In this document: in pieces, positions 22,983 to 37,300 of the stretch
Layout of the letters: every line of letters starts with the position of its first letter
Position numbering within the stretch: the stretch's first letter is position 1
DNA from: Cladorhizidae sp. MBARI D1340-BT2
Taxonomy: Eukaryota; Porifera; Demospongiae; Poecilosclerida; Cladorhizidae
DNA length: 64,000 bases
Assembly: GCA_028752905.1 (NCBI GenBank)
Contig: JAQNBH010000002.1
Location: 28,627,932-28,691,931 of the forward strand
Reading direction: 5' to 3'
Translations under genes and position numbers: made by a program
The notes under the pieces: model-generated
What the model was told of the DNA's origin: nothing
The model's input: only the letters and a program-made list of their open reading frames with translations
Databases searched by the model: none

Positions 22983-25900
22983 AGCTTCGTAGATTATCCA
23001 CACTTCACTGAATAGACTTGTTATACAGCTATTAAGATAGGACTCTCCAAGTGCTCTCTCTTGATACCAAACATCCATATATTCTGCACACTTCACTGTA
23101 ATGGACTTGCAAGATAGGTATCTCTCAGTGTTCTCTATCTTGAGCTAAACATGTTAGCTTCATAGATTCTCCACACTTCACTGAATAGACTTGATATATA
23201 GCTCTAAAGGTAGGCCTCTCTCTGTTCTCTCTCTTGATACCAAACATCCGTATATTTCGCATACTTCACAGTAATGGACTTGATAGAATCACAAGATAGG
23301 TTTCTCTCTGCTCTCTCTTGATGCTAAATAGATTCTCCACACTTCACTGAATAAACTTGATATATAGCTATTAAGATAGGTCTCTCTCTGTGCTCTCTGT
23401 TGATATCAAACATCCATAATATTCTGCAAACTTTACTGTAATGAACTTGATATGATTCGAATGATAGGTTTCATTATGTGTTCTCTATCTTGATATTTGC
23501 CCTAATTTGGTCTATATGTTTCTCATTTTCCCCCCGAAAATCTTGTTTTTTTGCCGTGAAGCTCATAACTTTTCTACACTTTACCCAAAAAAGATAATTT
23601 TTATATCACCGAATAGCTCTTCTAATTATCTGTCTTTTGTACGTGCCAAAATTTTGAGTACTCTAAGTATTAGCAAGTTATGGTGATTTGAAGTGTTAAG
23701 GTTTGTGATTTTTCCTGGCGTTTTCCAGTTGCCAAAGCGGTGGCCTGCCAGTGAAAAACCACTACATTTATTGATAATCTGTTCACATGTTGCAGATAAG
23801 GGCCTTCTCTATCAGTTGACAAAATCTGGGACTTTGGTCTTGTTAATTAGGGCAGTTATGAATTGTACTCTTACTTGATGCTAAACATGTTAGCTTCGTA
23901 GATTATCCACACTTCACTGAATAGACTTGTTATACAGCTATTAAGATAGGACTCTCCAAGTGCTCTCTCTTGATACCAAACATCCATATATTCTGCACAC
24001 TTCACTGTAATGGACTTGCAAGATAGGTATCTCTCAGTGTTCTCTATCTTGAGCTAAACATGTTAGCTTCATAGATTCTCCACACTTCACTGTATAAACT
24101 TGATATATAGCTCTAAAGGTAGGCCTCTCTCTGTTCTCTCTCTTGATACCAAACATCCGTATATTCCGCATACTTCACAGTAATGGACTTGATAGAATCA
24201 CAAGATAGGTTTCTCTCTGCTCTCTCTTGATGCTAAATAGATTCTCCACACTTCACTGAATAAACTTGATATATAGCTATTAAGATAGGTCTCTCTCTGT
24301 GCTCTCTGTTGATATCAAACATCCATAATATTCTGCACACTTTACTGTAATGGACTTGATATGATTCGAATGATAGGTTTCATTATGTGTTCTCTATCTT
24401 GATATTTGCCCTAATTTGGTCTATATGTTTCTCATTTTCCCCCCGAAAATCTTGTTTTTTTGCCGTGAAGCTCAAAACTTTTCTACACTTTACCCAAAAA
24501 AGATAATTTTTATATCACCGGATAGCTCTTCTAATTATCTGTCTTTTGTACGTGCCAAAATTTTAAGTACTCTAAGTATTAGCAAGTTATGGTGATTTGA
24601 AGTGGTAAGGTTTGGGATCTTTCCTGACGTTTTCCAGTTGCCAAAGCGGTGGCCTGCCAGTGAAAACCACTACATTTATTGATAATCTGTTCACATGTTG
24701 CAGATAAGGGCCTTCTCTATCAGTTGACAAAATCTGGGACTTTGGTCTTGTTAATTAGGGCAGTTATGAATTGTACTCTTACTTGATGCTAAACATGTTC
24801 TTGATATTTGCCCTAATTTGGTCTATATGTTTCTCATTTCCCCCCCGAAAATCTTGTTTTTTTGCCGTGAAGCTCATAACTTTGCTACACTTTACCTAAA
24901 AAAGATAATTTTTATATCACTGGATAGCTCTTCTAATTATCTGTCTTTTGTACGTGCCAAAATTTTAAGTACTCTAAGTATTAGCAAGTTATGGTGATTT
25001 GAAGTGGTAAGGTTTGGGATCTTTCCTGGCGTTTTCCAGTTGCCAAAGCGGTGGCCTGCCAGTGAAAACCACTACATTTATTGATAATCTGTTCACATGT
25101 TGCAGATAAGGGCCTTCTCTATCAGTTGACAAAATCTGGGACTTTGGTCTTGTTAATTAGGGCAGTTATGAATTGTACTCTTACTTGATGCTAAACATGT
25201 TAGCTTCGTAGATTATCCACACTTCACTGAATAGACTTGTTATACAGCTATTAAGATAGGACTCTCCAAGTGCTCTCTCTTGATACCAAACATCCATATA
25301 TTCTGCACACTTCACTGTAATGGACTTGCAAGATAGGTATCTCTCAGTGTTCTCTATCTTGAGCTAAACATGTTAGCTTCATAGATTCTCCACACTTCAC
25401 TGAATAGACTTGATATATAGCTCTAAAGGTAGGCCTCTCTCTGTTCTCTCTCTTGATACCAAACATCCGTATATTTCGCATACTTCACAGTAATGGACTT
25501 GATAGAATCACAAGATAGGTTTCTCTCTGCTCTCTCTTGATGCTAAATAGATTCTCCACACTTCACTGAATAAACTTGATATATAGCTATTAAGATAGGT
25601 CTCTCTCTGTGCTCTCTGTTGATATCAAACATCCATAATATTCTGCAAACTTTACTGTAATGAACTTGATATGATTCGAATGATAGGTTTCATTATGTGT
25701 TCTCTATCTTGATATTTGCCCTAATTTGGTCTATATGTTTCTCATTTTCCCCCCGAAAATCTTGTTTTTTTGCCGTGAAGCTCATAACTTTTCTACACTT
25801 TACCCAAAAAAGATAATTTTTATATCACCGAATAGCTCTTCTAATTATCTGTCTTTTGTACGTGCCAAAATTTTGAGTACTCTAAGTATTAGCAAGTTAT

Positions 25901-26915
25901 GGTGATTTGAAGTGGTAAGGTTTGGGATTTTTCCTGGCGTTTTCCAGTTGCCAAAGCGGTGGCCTGCCAGTGAAAAACCACTACATTTATTGATAATCTG
26001 TTCACATGTTGCAGATAAGGGCCTTCTCTATCAGTTGACAAAATCTGGGACTTTGGTCTTGTTAATTAGGGCAGTTATGAATTGTACTCTTACTTGATGC
26101 TAAACATGTTCTTGATATTTGCCCTAATTTGGTCTATATGTTTCTCATTTCCCCCCCGAAAATCTTGTTTTTTTGCCGTGAAGCTCATAACTATTCTACA
26201 CTTTACCCCAAAAAGATAATTTTTATATCACCGGATAGCCCTTCTAATTATCTGTCTTTTGTACGTGCCAAAGTTTTGAATACTCTAAGTATTAGGAAGT
26301 TATGATGATTTGAAGTGGTAAGGTTTGTGATTTTCCTGGCGTTTTCCAGTTGCCAAAGCGGTGGCCTGCCAGTGAAAAACCACTACATTTATTGATAATC
26401 TGTTCACATGTTGCTGATAAGGGCCTTCTCTATCAGTTGACAAAATCTGGGACTTTGGTCTTGTTAATTAGGGCAGTTATGAATTGTACTCTTACTTGAT
26501 GCTAAACATGTTCTTGATATTTGCCCTAATTTGGTCTATATGTTTCTCATTTTCCCCCCGAAAATCTTGTTTTTTTGCCGTGAAGCTCATAACTTTTCTA
26601 CACTTTACCCAAAAAAGATAATTTTTATATCACCGGATAGCCCTTCTAATTATCTGTCTTTTGTACGTGCCAAAATTTTGAGTACTCTAAGTATTAGCAA
26701 GTTATGGTGATTTGAAGTGTTAAGGTTTGTGATTTTTCCTGGCGTTTTCCAGTTGCCAAAGCGGTGGCCTGCCAGTGAAAAACCACTACATTTATTGATA
26801 ATCTGTTCACATGTTGCAGATAAGGGCCTTCTCTATCAGTTGACAAAATCTGGGACTTTGGTCTTGTTAATTAGGGCAGTTATGAATTGTACTCTTACTT
26901 GATGCTAAACATGTT
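22983..26915 (+). repeat. Ladder HOR AB-ABB-ABBB, 3933 bp, copy 1
   Basis: A starts 22983, 23892, 25202. B starts 23489; 24398, 24800; 25708, 26111, 26513. The first and third A blocks are the alternative type (ctgaatagac, tttcgc, ctgcaaac, taatgaac); the middle A is the common type. The central ABB is the ctgac-marked module. The second B of the triple carries ttgctgat. The order one, two, three Bs recurs with the same or nearly the same length at 30446, 53130 and 57063. Confidence 0.9.
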
Positions 26916-29900
26916 AGCTTCGTAGATTATCCACACTTCACTGAATAGACTTGTTATACAGCTATTAAGATAGGACTCTCCAAGTGCTCTCTCTTGATAC
27001 CAAACATCCATATATTCTGCACACTTCACTGTAATGGACTTGCAAGATAGGTATCTCTCAGTGTTCTCTATCTTGAGCTAAACATGTTAGCTTCATAGAT
27101 TCTCCACACTTCACTGTATAAACTTGATATATAGCTCTAAAGGTAGGCCTCTCTCTGTTCTCTCTCTTGATACCAAACATCCGTATATTCCGCATACTTC
27201 ACAGTAATGGACTTGATAGAATCACAAGATAGGTTTCTCTCTGCTCTCTCTTGATGCTAAATAGATTCTCCACACTTCACTGAATAAACTTGATATATAG
27301 CTATTAAGATAGGTCTCTCTCTGTGCTCTCTGTTGATATCAAACATCCATAATATTCTGCACACTTTACTGTAATGGACTTGATATGATTCGAATGATAG
27401 GTTTCATTATGTGTTCTCTATCTTGATATTTGCCCTAATTTGGTCTATATGTTTCTCATTTCCCCCCCGAAAATCTTGTTTTTTTGCCGTGAAGCTCATA
27501 ACTTTTCTACACTTTACCCAAAAAAGATAATTTTTATATCACCGGATAGCTCTTCTAATTATCTGTCTTTTGTATGTGCCAAAATTTTAAGTACTCTAAG
27601 TATTAGCAAGTTATGGTGATTTGAAGTGGTAAGGTTTGGGATCTTTCCTGGCGTTTTCCAGTTGCCAAAGCGGTGGCCTGCCAGTGAAAACCACTACATT
27701 TATTGATAATCTGTTCACATGTTGCAGATAAGGGCCTTCTCTATCAGTTGACAAAATCTGGGACTTTGGTCTTGTTAATTAGGGCAGTTATGAATTGTAC
27801 TCTTACTTGATGCTAAACATGTTAGCTTCGTAGATTATCCACACTTCACTGAATAGACTTGTTATACAGCTATTAAGATAGGACTCTCCAAGTGCTCTCT
27901 CTTGATACCAAACATCCATATATTCTGCACACTTCACTGTAATGGACTTGCAAGATAGGTATCTCTCAGTGTTCTCTATCTTGAGCTAAACATGTTAGCT
28001 TCATAGATTCTCCACACTTCACTGTATAAACTTGATATATAGCTCTAAAGGTAGGCCTCTCTCTGTTCTCTCTCTTGATACCAAACATCCGTATATTCCG
28101 CATACTTCACAGTAATGGACTTGATAGAATCACAAGATAGGTTTCTCTCTGCTCTCTCTTGATGCTAAATAGATTCTCCACACTTCACTGAATAAACTTG
28201 ATATATAGCTATTAAGATAGGTCTCTCTCTGTGCTCTCTGTTGATATCAAACATCCATAATATTCTGCACACTTTACTGTAATGGACTTGATATGATTCG
28301 AATGATAGGTTTCATTATGTGTTCTCTATCTTGATATTTGCCCTAATTTGGTCTATATGTTTCTCATTTTCCCCCCGAAAATCTTGTTTTTTTGCCGTGA
28401 AGCTCAAAACTTTTCTACACTTTACCCAAAAAAGATAATTTTTATATCACCGGATAGCTCTTCTAATTATCTGTCTTTTGTACGTGCCAAAATTTTAAGT
28501 ACTCTAAGTATTAGCAAGTTATGGTGATTTGAAGTGGTAAGGTTTGGGATCTTTCCTGACGTTTTCCAGTTGCCAAAGCGGTGGCCTGCCAGTGAAAACC
28601 ACTACATTTATTGATAATCTGTTCACATGTTGCAGATAAGGGCCTTCTCTATCAGTTGACAAAATCTGGGACTTTGGTCTTGTTAATTAGGGCAGTTATG
28701 AATTGTACTCTTACTTGATGCTAAACATGTTCTTGATATTTGCCCTAATTTGGTCTATATGTTTCTCATTTCCCCCCCGAAAATCTTGTTTTTTTGCCGT
28801 GAAGCTCATAACTTTGCTACACTTTACCTAAAAAAGATAATTTTTATATCACTGGATAGCTCTTCTAATTATCTGTCTTTTGTACGTGCCAAAATTTTAA
28901 GTACTCTAAGTATTAGCAAGTTATGGTGATTTGAAGTGGTAAGGTTTGGGATCTTTCCTGGCGTTTTCCAGTTGCCAAAGCGGTGGCCTGCCAGTGAAAA
29001 CCACTACATTTATTGATAATCTGTTCACATGTTGCAGATAAGGGCCTTCTCTATCAGTTGACAAAATCTGGGACTTTGGTCTTGTTAATTAGGGCAGTTA
29101 TGAATTGTACTCTTACTTGATGCTAAACATGTTAGCTTCGTAGATTATCCACACTTCACTGAATAGACTTGTTATACAGCTATTAAGATAGGACTCTCCA
29201 AGTGCTCTCTCTTGATACCAAACATCCATATATTCTGCACACTTCACTGTAATGGACTTGCAAGATAGGTATCTCTCAGTGTTCTCTATCTTGAGCTAAA
29301 CATGTTAGCTTCATAGATTCTCCACACTTCACTGTATAAACTTGATATATAGCTCTAAAGGTAGGCCTCTCTCTGTTCTCTCTCTTGATACCAAACATCC
29401 GTATATTCCGCATACTTCACAGTAATGGACTTGATAGAATCACAAGATAGGTTTCTCTCTGCTCTCTCTTGATGCTAAATAGATTCTCCACACTTCACTG
29501 AATAAACTTGATATATAGCTATTAAGATAGGTCTCTCTCTGTGCTCTCTGTTGATATCAAACATCCATAATATTCTGCACACTTTACTGTAATGGACTTG
29601 ATATGATTCGAATGATAGGTTTCATTATGTGTTCTCTATCTTGATATTTGCCCTAATTTGGTCTATATGTTTCTCATTTTCCCCCCGAAAATCTTGTTTT
29701 TTTGCCGTGAAGCTCATAACTTTTCTACACTTTACCCAAAAAAGATAATTTTTATATCACCGGATAGCTCTTCTAATTATCTGTCTTTTGTACGTGCCAA
29801 AATTTTAAGTACTCTAAGTATTAGCAAGTTATGGTGATTTGAAGTGGTAAGGTTTGGGATCTTTCCTGGCGTTTTCCAGTTGCCAAAGCGGTGGCCTGCC

Positions 29901-30445
29901 AGTGAAAAACCACTACATTTATTGATAATCTGTTCACATGTTGCAGATAAGGGCCTTCTCTATCAGTTGACAAAATCTGGGACTTTGGTCTTGTTAATTA
30001 GGGCAGTTATGAATTGTACTCTTACTTGATGCTAAACATGTTCTTGATATTTGCCCTAATTTGGTCTATATGTTTCTCATTTTCCCCCCGAAAATCTTGT
30101 TTTTTTGCCGTGAAGCTCATAACTTTTCTACACTTTACCCAAAAAAGATAATTTTTATATTACCGGATAGCCCTTCTAATTATCTGTCTTTTGTACGTGC
30201 CAAAATTTTGAGTACTCTAAGTATTAGCAAGTTATGGTGATTTGAAGTGTTAAGGTTTGTGATTTTTCCTGGCGTTTTCCAGTTGCCAAAGCGGTGGCCT
30301 GCCAGTGAAAAACCACTACATTTATTGATAATCTGTTCACATGTTGCAGATAAGGGCCTTCTCTATCAGTTGACAAAATCTGGGACTTTGGTCTTGTTAA
30401 TTAGGGCAGTTATGAATTGTACTCTTACTTGATGCTAAACATGTT
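26916..30445 (+). repeat. Shortened ladder AB-ABB-ABB, 3530 bp
   Basis: A starts 26916, 27824, 29134. B starts 27422; 28330, 28732; 29640, 30043. All three A blocks are the common type. The B at 29640 is a chimera: its 5' part has the aagtac and gggatcttt states, but it carries the five-A run. The B at 30043 has a private tattaccgg. The same segment, private variants included, recurs at 39619-43148 with equal length, 12703 bp downstream. Confidence 0.9.
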
Positions 30446-33400
30446 AGCTTCGTAGATTATCCACACTTCACTGAATAGACTTGTTATACAGCTATTAAGA
30501 TAGGACTCTCCAAGTGCTCTCTCTTGATACCAAACATCCATATATTCTGCACACTTCACTGTAATGGACTTGCAAGATAGGTATCTCTCAGTGTTCTCTA
30601 TCTTGAGCTAAACATGTTAGCTTCATAGATTCTCCACACTTCACTGTATAAACTTGATATATAGCTCTAAAGGTAGGCCTCTCTCTGTTCTCTCTCTTGA
30701 TACCAAACATCCGTATATTCCGCATACTTCACAGTAATGGACTTGATAGAATCACAAGATAGGTTTCTCTCTGCTCTCTCTTGATGCTAAATAGATTCTC
30801 CACACTTCACTGAATAAACTTGATATATAGCTATTAAGATAGGTCTCTCTCTGTGCTCTCTGTTGATATCAAACATCCATAATATTCTGCACACTTTACT
30901 GTAATGGACTTGATATGATTCGAATGATAGGTTTCATTATGTGTTCTCTATCTTGATATTTGCCCTAATTTGGTCTATATGTTTCTCATTTTCCCCCCGA
31001 AAATCTTGTTTTTTTGCCGTGAAGCTCATAACTTTTCTACACTTTACCCAAAAAAGATAATTTTTATATCACCGGATAGCTCTTCTAATTATCTGTCTTT
31101 TGTACGTGCCAAAATTTTAAGTACTCTAAGTATTAGCAAGTTATGGTGATTTGAAGTGGTAAGGTTTGGGATCTTTCCTGGCGTTTTCCAGTTGCCAAAG
31201 CGGTGGCCTGCCAGTGAAAACCACTACATTTATTGATAATCTGTTCACATGTTGCAGATAAGGGCCTTCTCTATCAGTTGACAAAATCTGGGACTTTGGT
31301 CTTGTTAATTAGGGCAGTTATGAATTGTACTCTTACTTGATGCTAAACATGTTAGCTTCGTAGATTATCCACACTTCACTGAATAGACTTGTTATACAGC
31401 TATTAAGATAGGACTCTCCAAGTGCTCTCTCTTGATACCAAACATCCATATATTCTGCACACTTCACTGTAATGGACTTGCAAGATAGGTATCTCTCAGT
31501 GTTCTCTATCTTGAGCTAAACATGTTAGCTTCATAGATTCTCCACACTTCACTGTATAAACTTGATATATAGCTCTAAAGGTAGGCCTCTCTCTGTTCTC
31601 TCTCTTGATACCAAACATCCGTATATTCCGCATACTTCACAGTAATGGACTTGATAGAATCACAAGATAGGTTTCTCTCTGCTCTCTCTTGATGCTAAAT
31701 AGATTCTCCACACTTCACTGAATAAACTTGATATATAGCTATTAAGATAGGTCTCTCTCTGTGCTCTCTGTTGATATCAAACATCCATAATATTCTGCAC
31801 ACTTTACTGTAATGGACTTGATATGATTCGAATGATAGGTTTCATTATGTGTTCTCTATCTTGATATTTGCCCTAATTTGGTCTATATGTTTCTCATTTT
31901 CCCCCCGAAAATCTTGTTTTTTTGCCGTGAAGCTCAAAACTTTTCTACACTTTACCCAAAAAAGATAATTTTTATATCACCGGATAGCTCTTCTAATTAT
32001 CTGTCTTTTGTACGTGCCAAAATTTTAAGTACTCTAAGTATTAGCAAGTTATGGTGATTTGAAGTGGTAAGGTTTGGGATCTTTCCTGACGTTTTCCAGT
32101 TGCCAAAGCGGTGGCCTGCCAGTGAAAACCACTACATTTATTGATAATCTGTTCACATGTTGCAGATAAGGGCCTTCTCTATCAGTTGACAAAATCTGGG
32201 ACTTTGGTCTTGTTAATTAGGGCAGTTATGAATTGTACTCTTACTTGATGCTAAACATGTTCTTGATATTTGCCCTAATTTGGTCTATATGTTTCTCATT
32301 TCCCCCCCGAAAATCTTGTTTTTTTGCCGTGAAGCTCATAACTTTGCTACACTTTACCTAAAAAAGATAATTTTTATATCACTGGATAGCTCTTCTAATT
32401 ATCTGTCTTTTGTACGTGCCAAAATTTTAAGTACTCTAAGTATTAGCAAGTTATGGTGATTTGAAGTGGTAAGGTTTGGGATCTTTCCTGGCGTTTTCCA
32501 GTTGCCAAAGCGGTGGCCTGCCAGTGAAAACCACTACATTTATTGATAATCTGTTCACATGTTGCAGATAAGGGCCTTCTCTATCAGTTGACAAAATCTG
32601 GGACTTTGGTCTTGTTAATTAGGGCAGTTATGAATTGTACTCTTACTTGATGCTAAACATGTTAGCTTCGTAGATTATCCACACTTCACTGAATAGACTT
32701 GTTATACAGCTATTAAGATAGGACTCTCCAAGTGCTCTCTCTTGATACCAAACATCCATATATTCTGCACACTTCACTGTAATGGACTTGCAAGATAGGT
32801 ATCTCTCAGTGTTCTCTATCTTGAGCTAAACATGTTAGCTTCATAGATTCTCCACACTTCACTGAATAGACTTGATATATAGCTCTAAAGGTAGGCCTCT
32901 CTCTGTTCTCTCTCTTGATACCAAACATCCGTATATTTCGCATACTTCACAGTAATGGACTTGATAGAATCACAAGATAGGTTTCTCTCTGCTCTCTCTT
33001 GATGCTAAATAGATTCTCCACACTTCACTGAATAAACTTGATATATAGCTATTAAGATAGGTCTCTCTCTGTGCTCTCTGTTGATATCAAACATCCATAA
33101 TATTCTGCAAACTTTACTGTAATGAACTTGATATGATTCGAATGATAGGTTTCATTATGTGTTCTCTATCTTGATATTTGCCCTAATTTGGTCTATATGT
33201 TTCTCATTTTCCCCCCGAAAATCTTGTTTTTTTGCCGTGAAGCTCATAACTTTTCTACACTTTACCCAAAAAAGATAATTTTTATATCACCGAATAGCTC
33301 TTCTAATTATCTGTCTTTTGTACGTGCCAAAATTTTGAGTACTCTAAGTATTAGCAAGTTATGGTGATTTGAAGTGGTAAGGTTTGGGATTTTTCCTGGC

Positions 33401-34376
33401 GTTTTCCAGTTGCCAAAGCGGTGGCCTGCCAGTGAAAAACCACTACATTTATTGATAATCTGTTCACATGTTGCAGATAAGGGCCTTCTCTATCAGTTGA
33501 CAAAATCTGGGACTTTGGTCTTGTTAATTAGGGCAGTTATGAATTGTACTCTTACTTGATGCTAAACATGTTCTTGATATTTGCCCTAATTTGGTCTATA
33601 TGTTTCTCATTTCCCCCCCGAAAATCTTGTTTTTTTGCCGTGAAGCTCATAACTATTCTACACTTTACCCCAAAAAGATAATTTTTATATCACCGGATAG
33701 CCCTTCTAATTATCTGTCTTTTGTACGTGCCAAAGTTTTGAATACTCTAAGTATTAGGAAGTTATGATGATTTGAAGTGGTAAGGTTTGTGATTTTCCTG
33801 GCGTTTTCCAGTTGCCAAAGCGGTGGCCTGCCAGTGAAAAACCACTACATTTATTGATAATCTGTTCACATGTTGCTGATAAGGGCCTTCTCTATCAGTT
33901 GACAAAATCTGGGACTTTGGTCTTGTTAATTAGGGCAGTTATGAATTGTACTCTTACTTGATGCTAAACATGTTCTTGATATTTGCCCTAATTTGGTCTA
34001 TATGTTTCTCATTTTCCCCCCGAAAATCTTGTTTTTTTGCCGTGAAGCTCATAACTTTTTGCACTTTACCCAAAAAAGATAATTTTTATATCACCGGATA
34101 GCCCTTCTAATTATCTGTCTTTTGTACGTGCCAAAATTTTGAGTACTCTAAGTATTAGCAAGTTATGGTGATTTGAAGTGTTAAGGTTTGTGATTTTTCC
34201 TGGCGTTTTCCAGTTGCCAAAGCGGTGGCCTGCCAGTGAAAAACCACTACATTTATTGATAATCTGTTCACATGTTGCAGATAAGGGCCTTCTCTATCAG
34301 TTGACAAAATCTGGGACTTTGGTCTTGTTAATTAGGGCAGTTATGAATTGTACTCTTACTTGATGCTAAACATGTT
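30446..34376 (+). repeat. Ladder HOR AB-ABB-ABBB, 3931 bp, copy 2
   Basis: A starts 30446, 31354, 32664. B starts 30952; 31860, 32262; 33170, 33573, 33975. The first A is the common type, unlike copy 1, while the last A is the alternative type. The final B (33975) has lost one base and reads ctttttgcac instead of cttttctacac. That private mark recurs in the B at 39217. The middle B of the triple carries ttgctgat. Confidence 0.9.
33876..33898 (+). repeat. Small inverted repeat, extended-stem variant in B
   Basis: ctgata at 33876-33881 and tatcag at 33893-33898 are exact inverted copies separated by 11 bases. In most B units the base after ttgc is a rather than t, so only the inner four bases (gata/tatc) pair. 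The extended form also lies at 26414-26436, 39118-39140 and 60494-60516, always in the second B of a triple that follows an alternative-type A. No function is implied. Confidence 0.6.
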
Positions 34377-37300
34377 AGCTTCGTAGATTATCCACACTTC
34401 ACTGAATAGACTTGTTATACAGCTATTAAGATAGGACTCTCCAAGTGCTCTCTCTTGATACCAAACATCCATATATTCTGCACACTTCACTGTAATGGAC
34501 TTGCAAGATAGGTATCTCTCAGTGTTCTCTATCTTGAGCTAAACATGTTAGCTTCATAGATTCTCCACACTTCACTGTATAAACTTGATATATAGCTCTA
34601 AAGGTAGGCCTCTCTCTGTTCTCTCTCTTGATACCAAACATCCGTATATTCCGCATACTTCACAGTAATGGACTTGATAGAATCACAAGATAGGTTTCTC
34701 TCTGCTCTCTCTTGATGCTAAATAGATTCTCCACACTTCACTGAATAAACTTGATATATAGCTATTAAGATAGGTCTCTCTCTGTGCTCTCTGTTGATAT
34801 CAAACATCCATAATATTCTGCACACTTTACTGTAATGGACTTGATATGATTCGAATGATAGGTTTCATTATGTGTTCTCTATCTTGATATTTGCCCTAAT
34901 TTGGTCTATATGTTTCTCATTTTCCCCCCGAAAATCTTGTTTTTTTGCCGTGAAGCTCATAACTTTTCTACACTTTACCCAAAAAAGATAATTTTTATAT
35001 CACCGGATAGCTCTTCTAATTATCTGTCTTTTGTATGTGCCAAAATTTTAAGTACTCTAAGTATTAGCAAGTTATGGTGATTTGAAGTGGTAAGGTTTGG
35101 GATCTTTCCTGGCGTTTTCCAGTTGCCAAAGCGGTGGCCTGCCAGTGAAAACCACTACATTTATTGATAATCTGTTCACATGTTGCAGATAAGGGCCTTC
35201 TCTATCAGTTGACAAAATCTGGGACTTTGGTCTTGTTAATTAGGGCAGTTATGAATTGTACTCTTACTTGATGCTAAACATGTTAGCTTCGTAGATTATC
35301 CACACTTCACTGAATAGACTTGTTATACAGCTATTAAGATAGGACTCTCCAAGTGCTCTCTCTTGATACCAAACATCCATATATTCTGCACACTTCACTG
35401 TAATGGACTTGCAAGATAGGTATCTCTCAGTGTTCTCTATCTTGAGCTAAACATGTTAGCTTCATAGATTCTCCACACTTCACTGTATAAACTTGATATA
35501 TAGCTCTAAAGGTAGGCCTCTCTCTGTTCTCTCTCTTGATACCAAACATCCGTATATTCCGCATACTTCACAGTAATGGACTTGATAGAATCACAAGATA
35601 GGTTTCTCTCTGCTCTCTCTTGATGCTAAATAGATTCTCCACACTTCACTGAATAAACTTGATATATAGCTATTAAGATAGGTCTCTCTCTGTGCTCTCT
35701 GTTGATATCAAACATCCATAATATTCTGCACACTTTACTGTAATGGACTTGATATGATTCGAATGATAGGTTTCATTATGTGTTCTCTATCTTGATATTT
35801 GCCCTAATTTGGTCTATATGTTTCTCATTTTCCCCCCGAAAATCTTGTTTTTTTGCCGTGAAGCTCAAAACTTTTCTACACTTTACCCAAAAAAGATAAT
35901 TTTTATATCACCGGATAGCTCTTCTAATTATCTGTCTTTTGTACGTGCCAAAATTTTAAGTACTCTAAGTATTAGCAAGTTATGGTGATTTGAAGTGGTA
36001 AGGTTTGGGATCTTTCCTGACGTTTTCCAGTTGCCAAAGCGGTGGCCTGCCAGTGAAAACCACTACATTTATTGATAATCTGTTCACATGTTGCAGATAA
36101 GGGCCTTCTCTATCAGTTGACAAAATCTGGGACTTTGGTCTTGTTAATTAGGGCAGTTATGAATTGTACTCTTACTTGATGCTAAACATGTTCTTGATAT
36201 TTGCCCTAATTTGGTCTATATGTTTCTCATTTCCCCCCCGAAAATCTTGTTTTTTTGCCGTGAAGCTCATAACTTTGCTACACTTTACCTAAAAAAGATA
36301 ATTTTTATATCACTGGATAGCTCTTCTAATTATCTGTCTTTTGTACGTGCCAAAATTTTAAGTACTCTAAGTATTAGCAAGTTATGGTGATTTGAAGTGG
36401 TAAGGTTTGGGATCTTTCCTGGCGTTTTCCAGTTGCCAAAGCGGTGGCCTGCCAGTGAAAACCACTACATTTATTGATAATCTGTTCACATGTTGCAGAT
36501 AAGGGCCTTCTCTATCAGTTGACAAAATCTGGGACTTTGGTCTTGTTAATTAGGGCAGTTATGAATTGTACTCTTACTTGATGCTAAACATGTTAGCTTC
36601 GTAGATTATCCACACTTCACTGAATAGACTTGTTATACAGCTATTAAGATAGGACTCTCCAAGTGCTCTCTCTTGATACCAAACATCCATATATTCTGCA
36701 CACTTCACTGTAATGGACTTGCAAGATAGGTATCTCTCAGTGTTCTCTATCTTGAGCTAAACATGTTAGCTTCATAGATTCTCCACACTTCACTGAATAG
36801 ACTTGATATATAGCTCTAAAGGTAGGCCTCTCTCTGTTCTCTCTCTTGATACCAAACATCCGTATATTTCGCATACTTCACAGTAATGGACTTGATAGAA
36901 TCACAAGATAGGTTTCTCTCTGCTCTCTCTTGATGCTAAATAGATTCTCCACACTTCACTGAATAAACTTGATATATAGCTATTAAGATAGGTCTCTCTC
37001 TGTGCTCTCTGTTGATATCAAACATCCATAATATTCTGCAAACTTTACTGTAATGAACTTGATATGATTCGAATGATAGGTTTCATTATGTGTTCTCTAT
37101 CTTGATATTTGCCCTAATTTGGTCTATATGTTTCTCATTTTCCCCCCGAAAATCTTGTTTTTTTGCCGTGAAGCTCATAACTTTTCTACACTTTACCCAA
37201 AAAAGATAATTTTTATATCACCGAATAGCTCTTCTAATTATCTGTCTTTTGTACGTGCCAAAATTTTGAGTACTCTAAGTATTAGCAAGTTATGGTGATT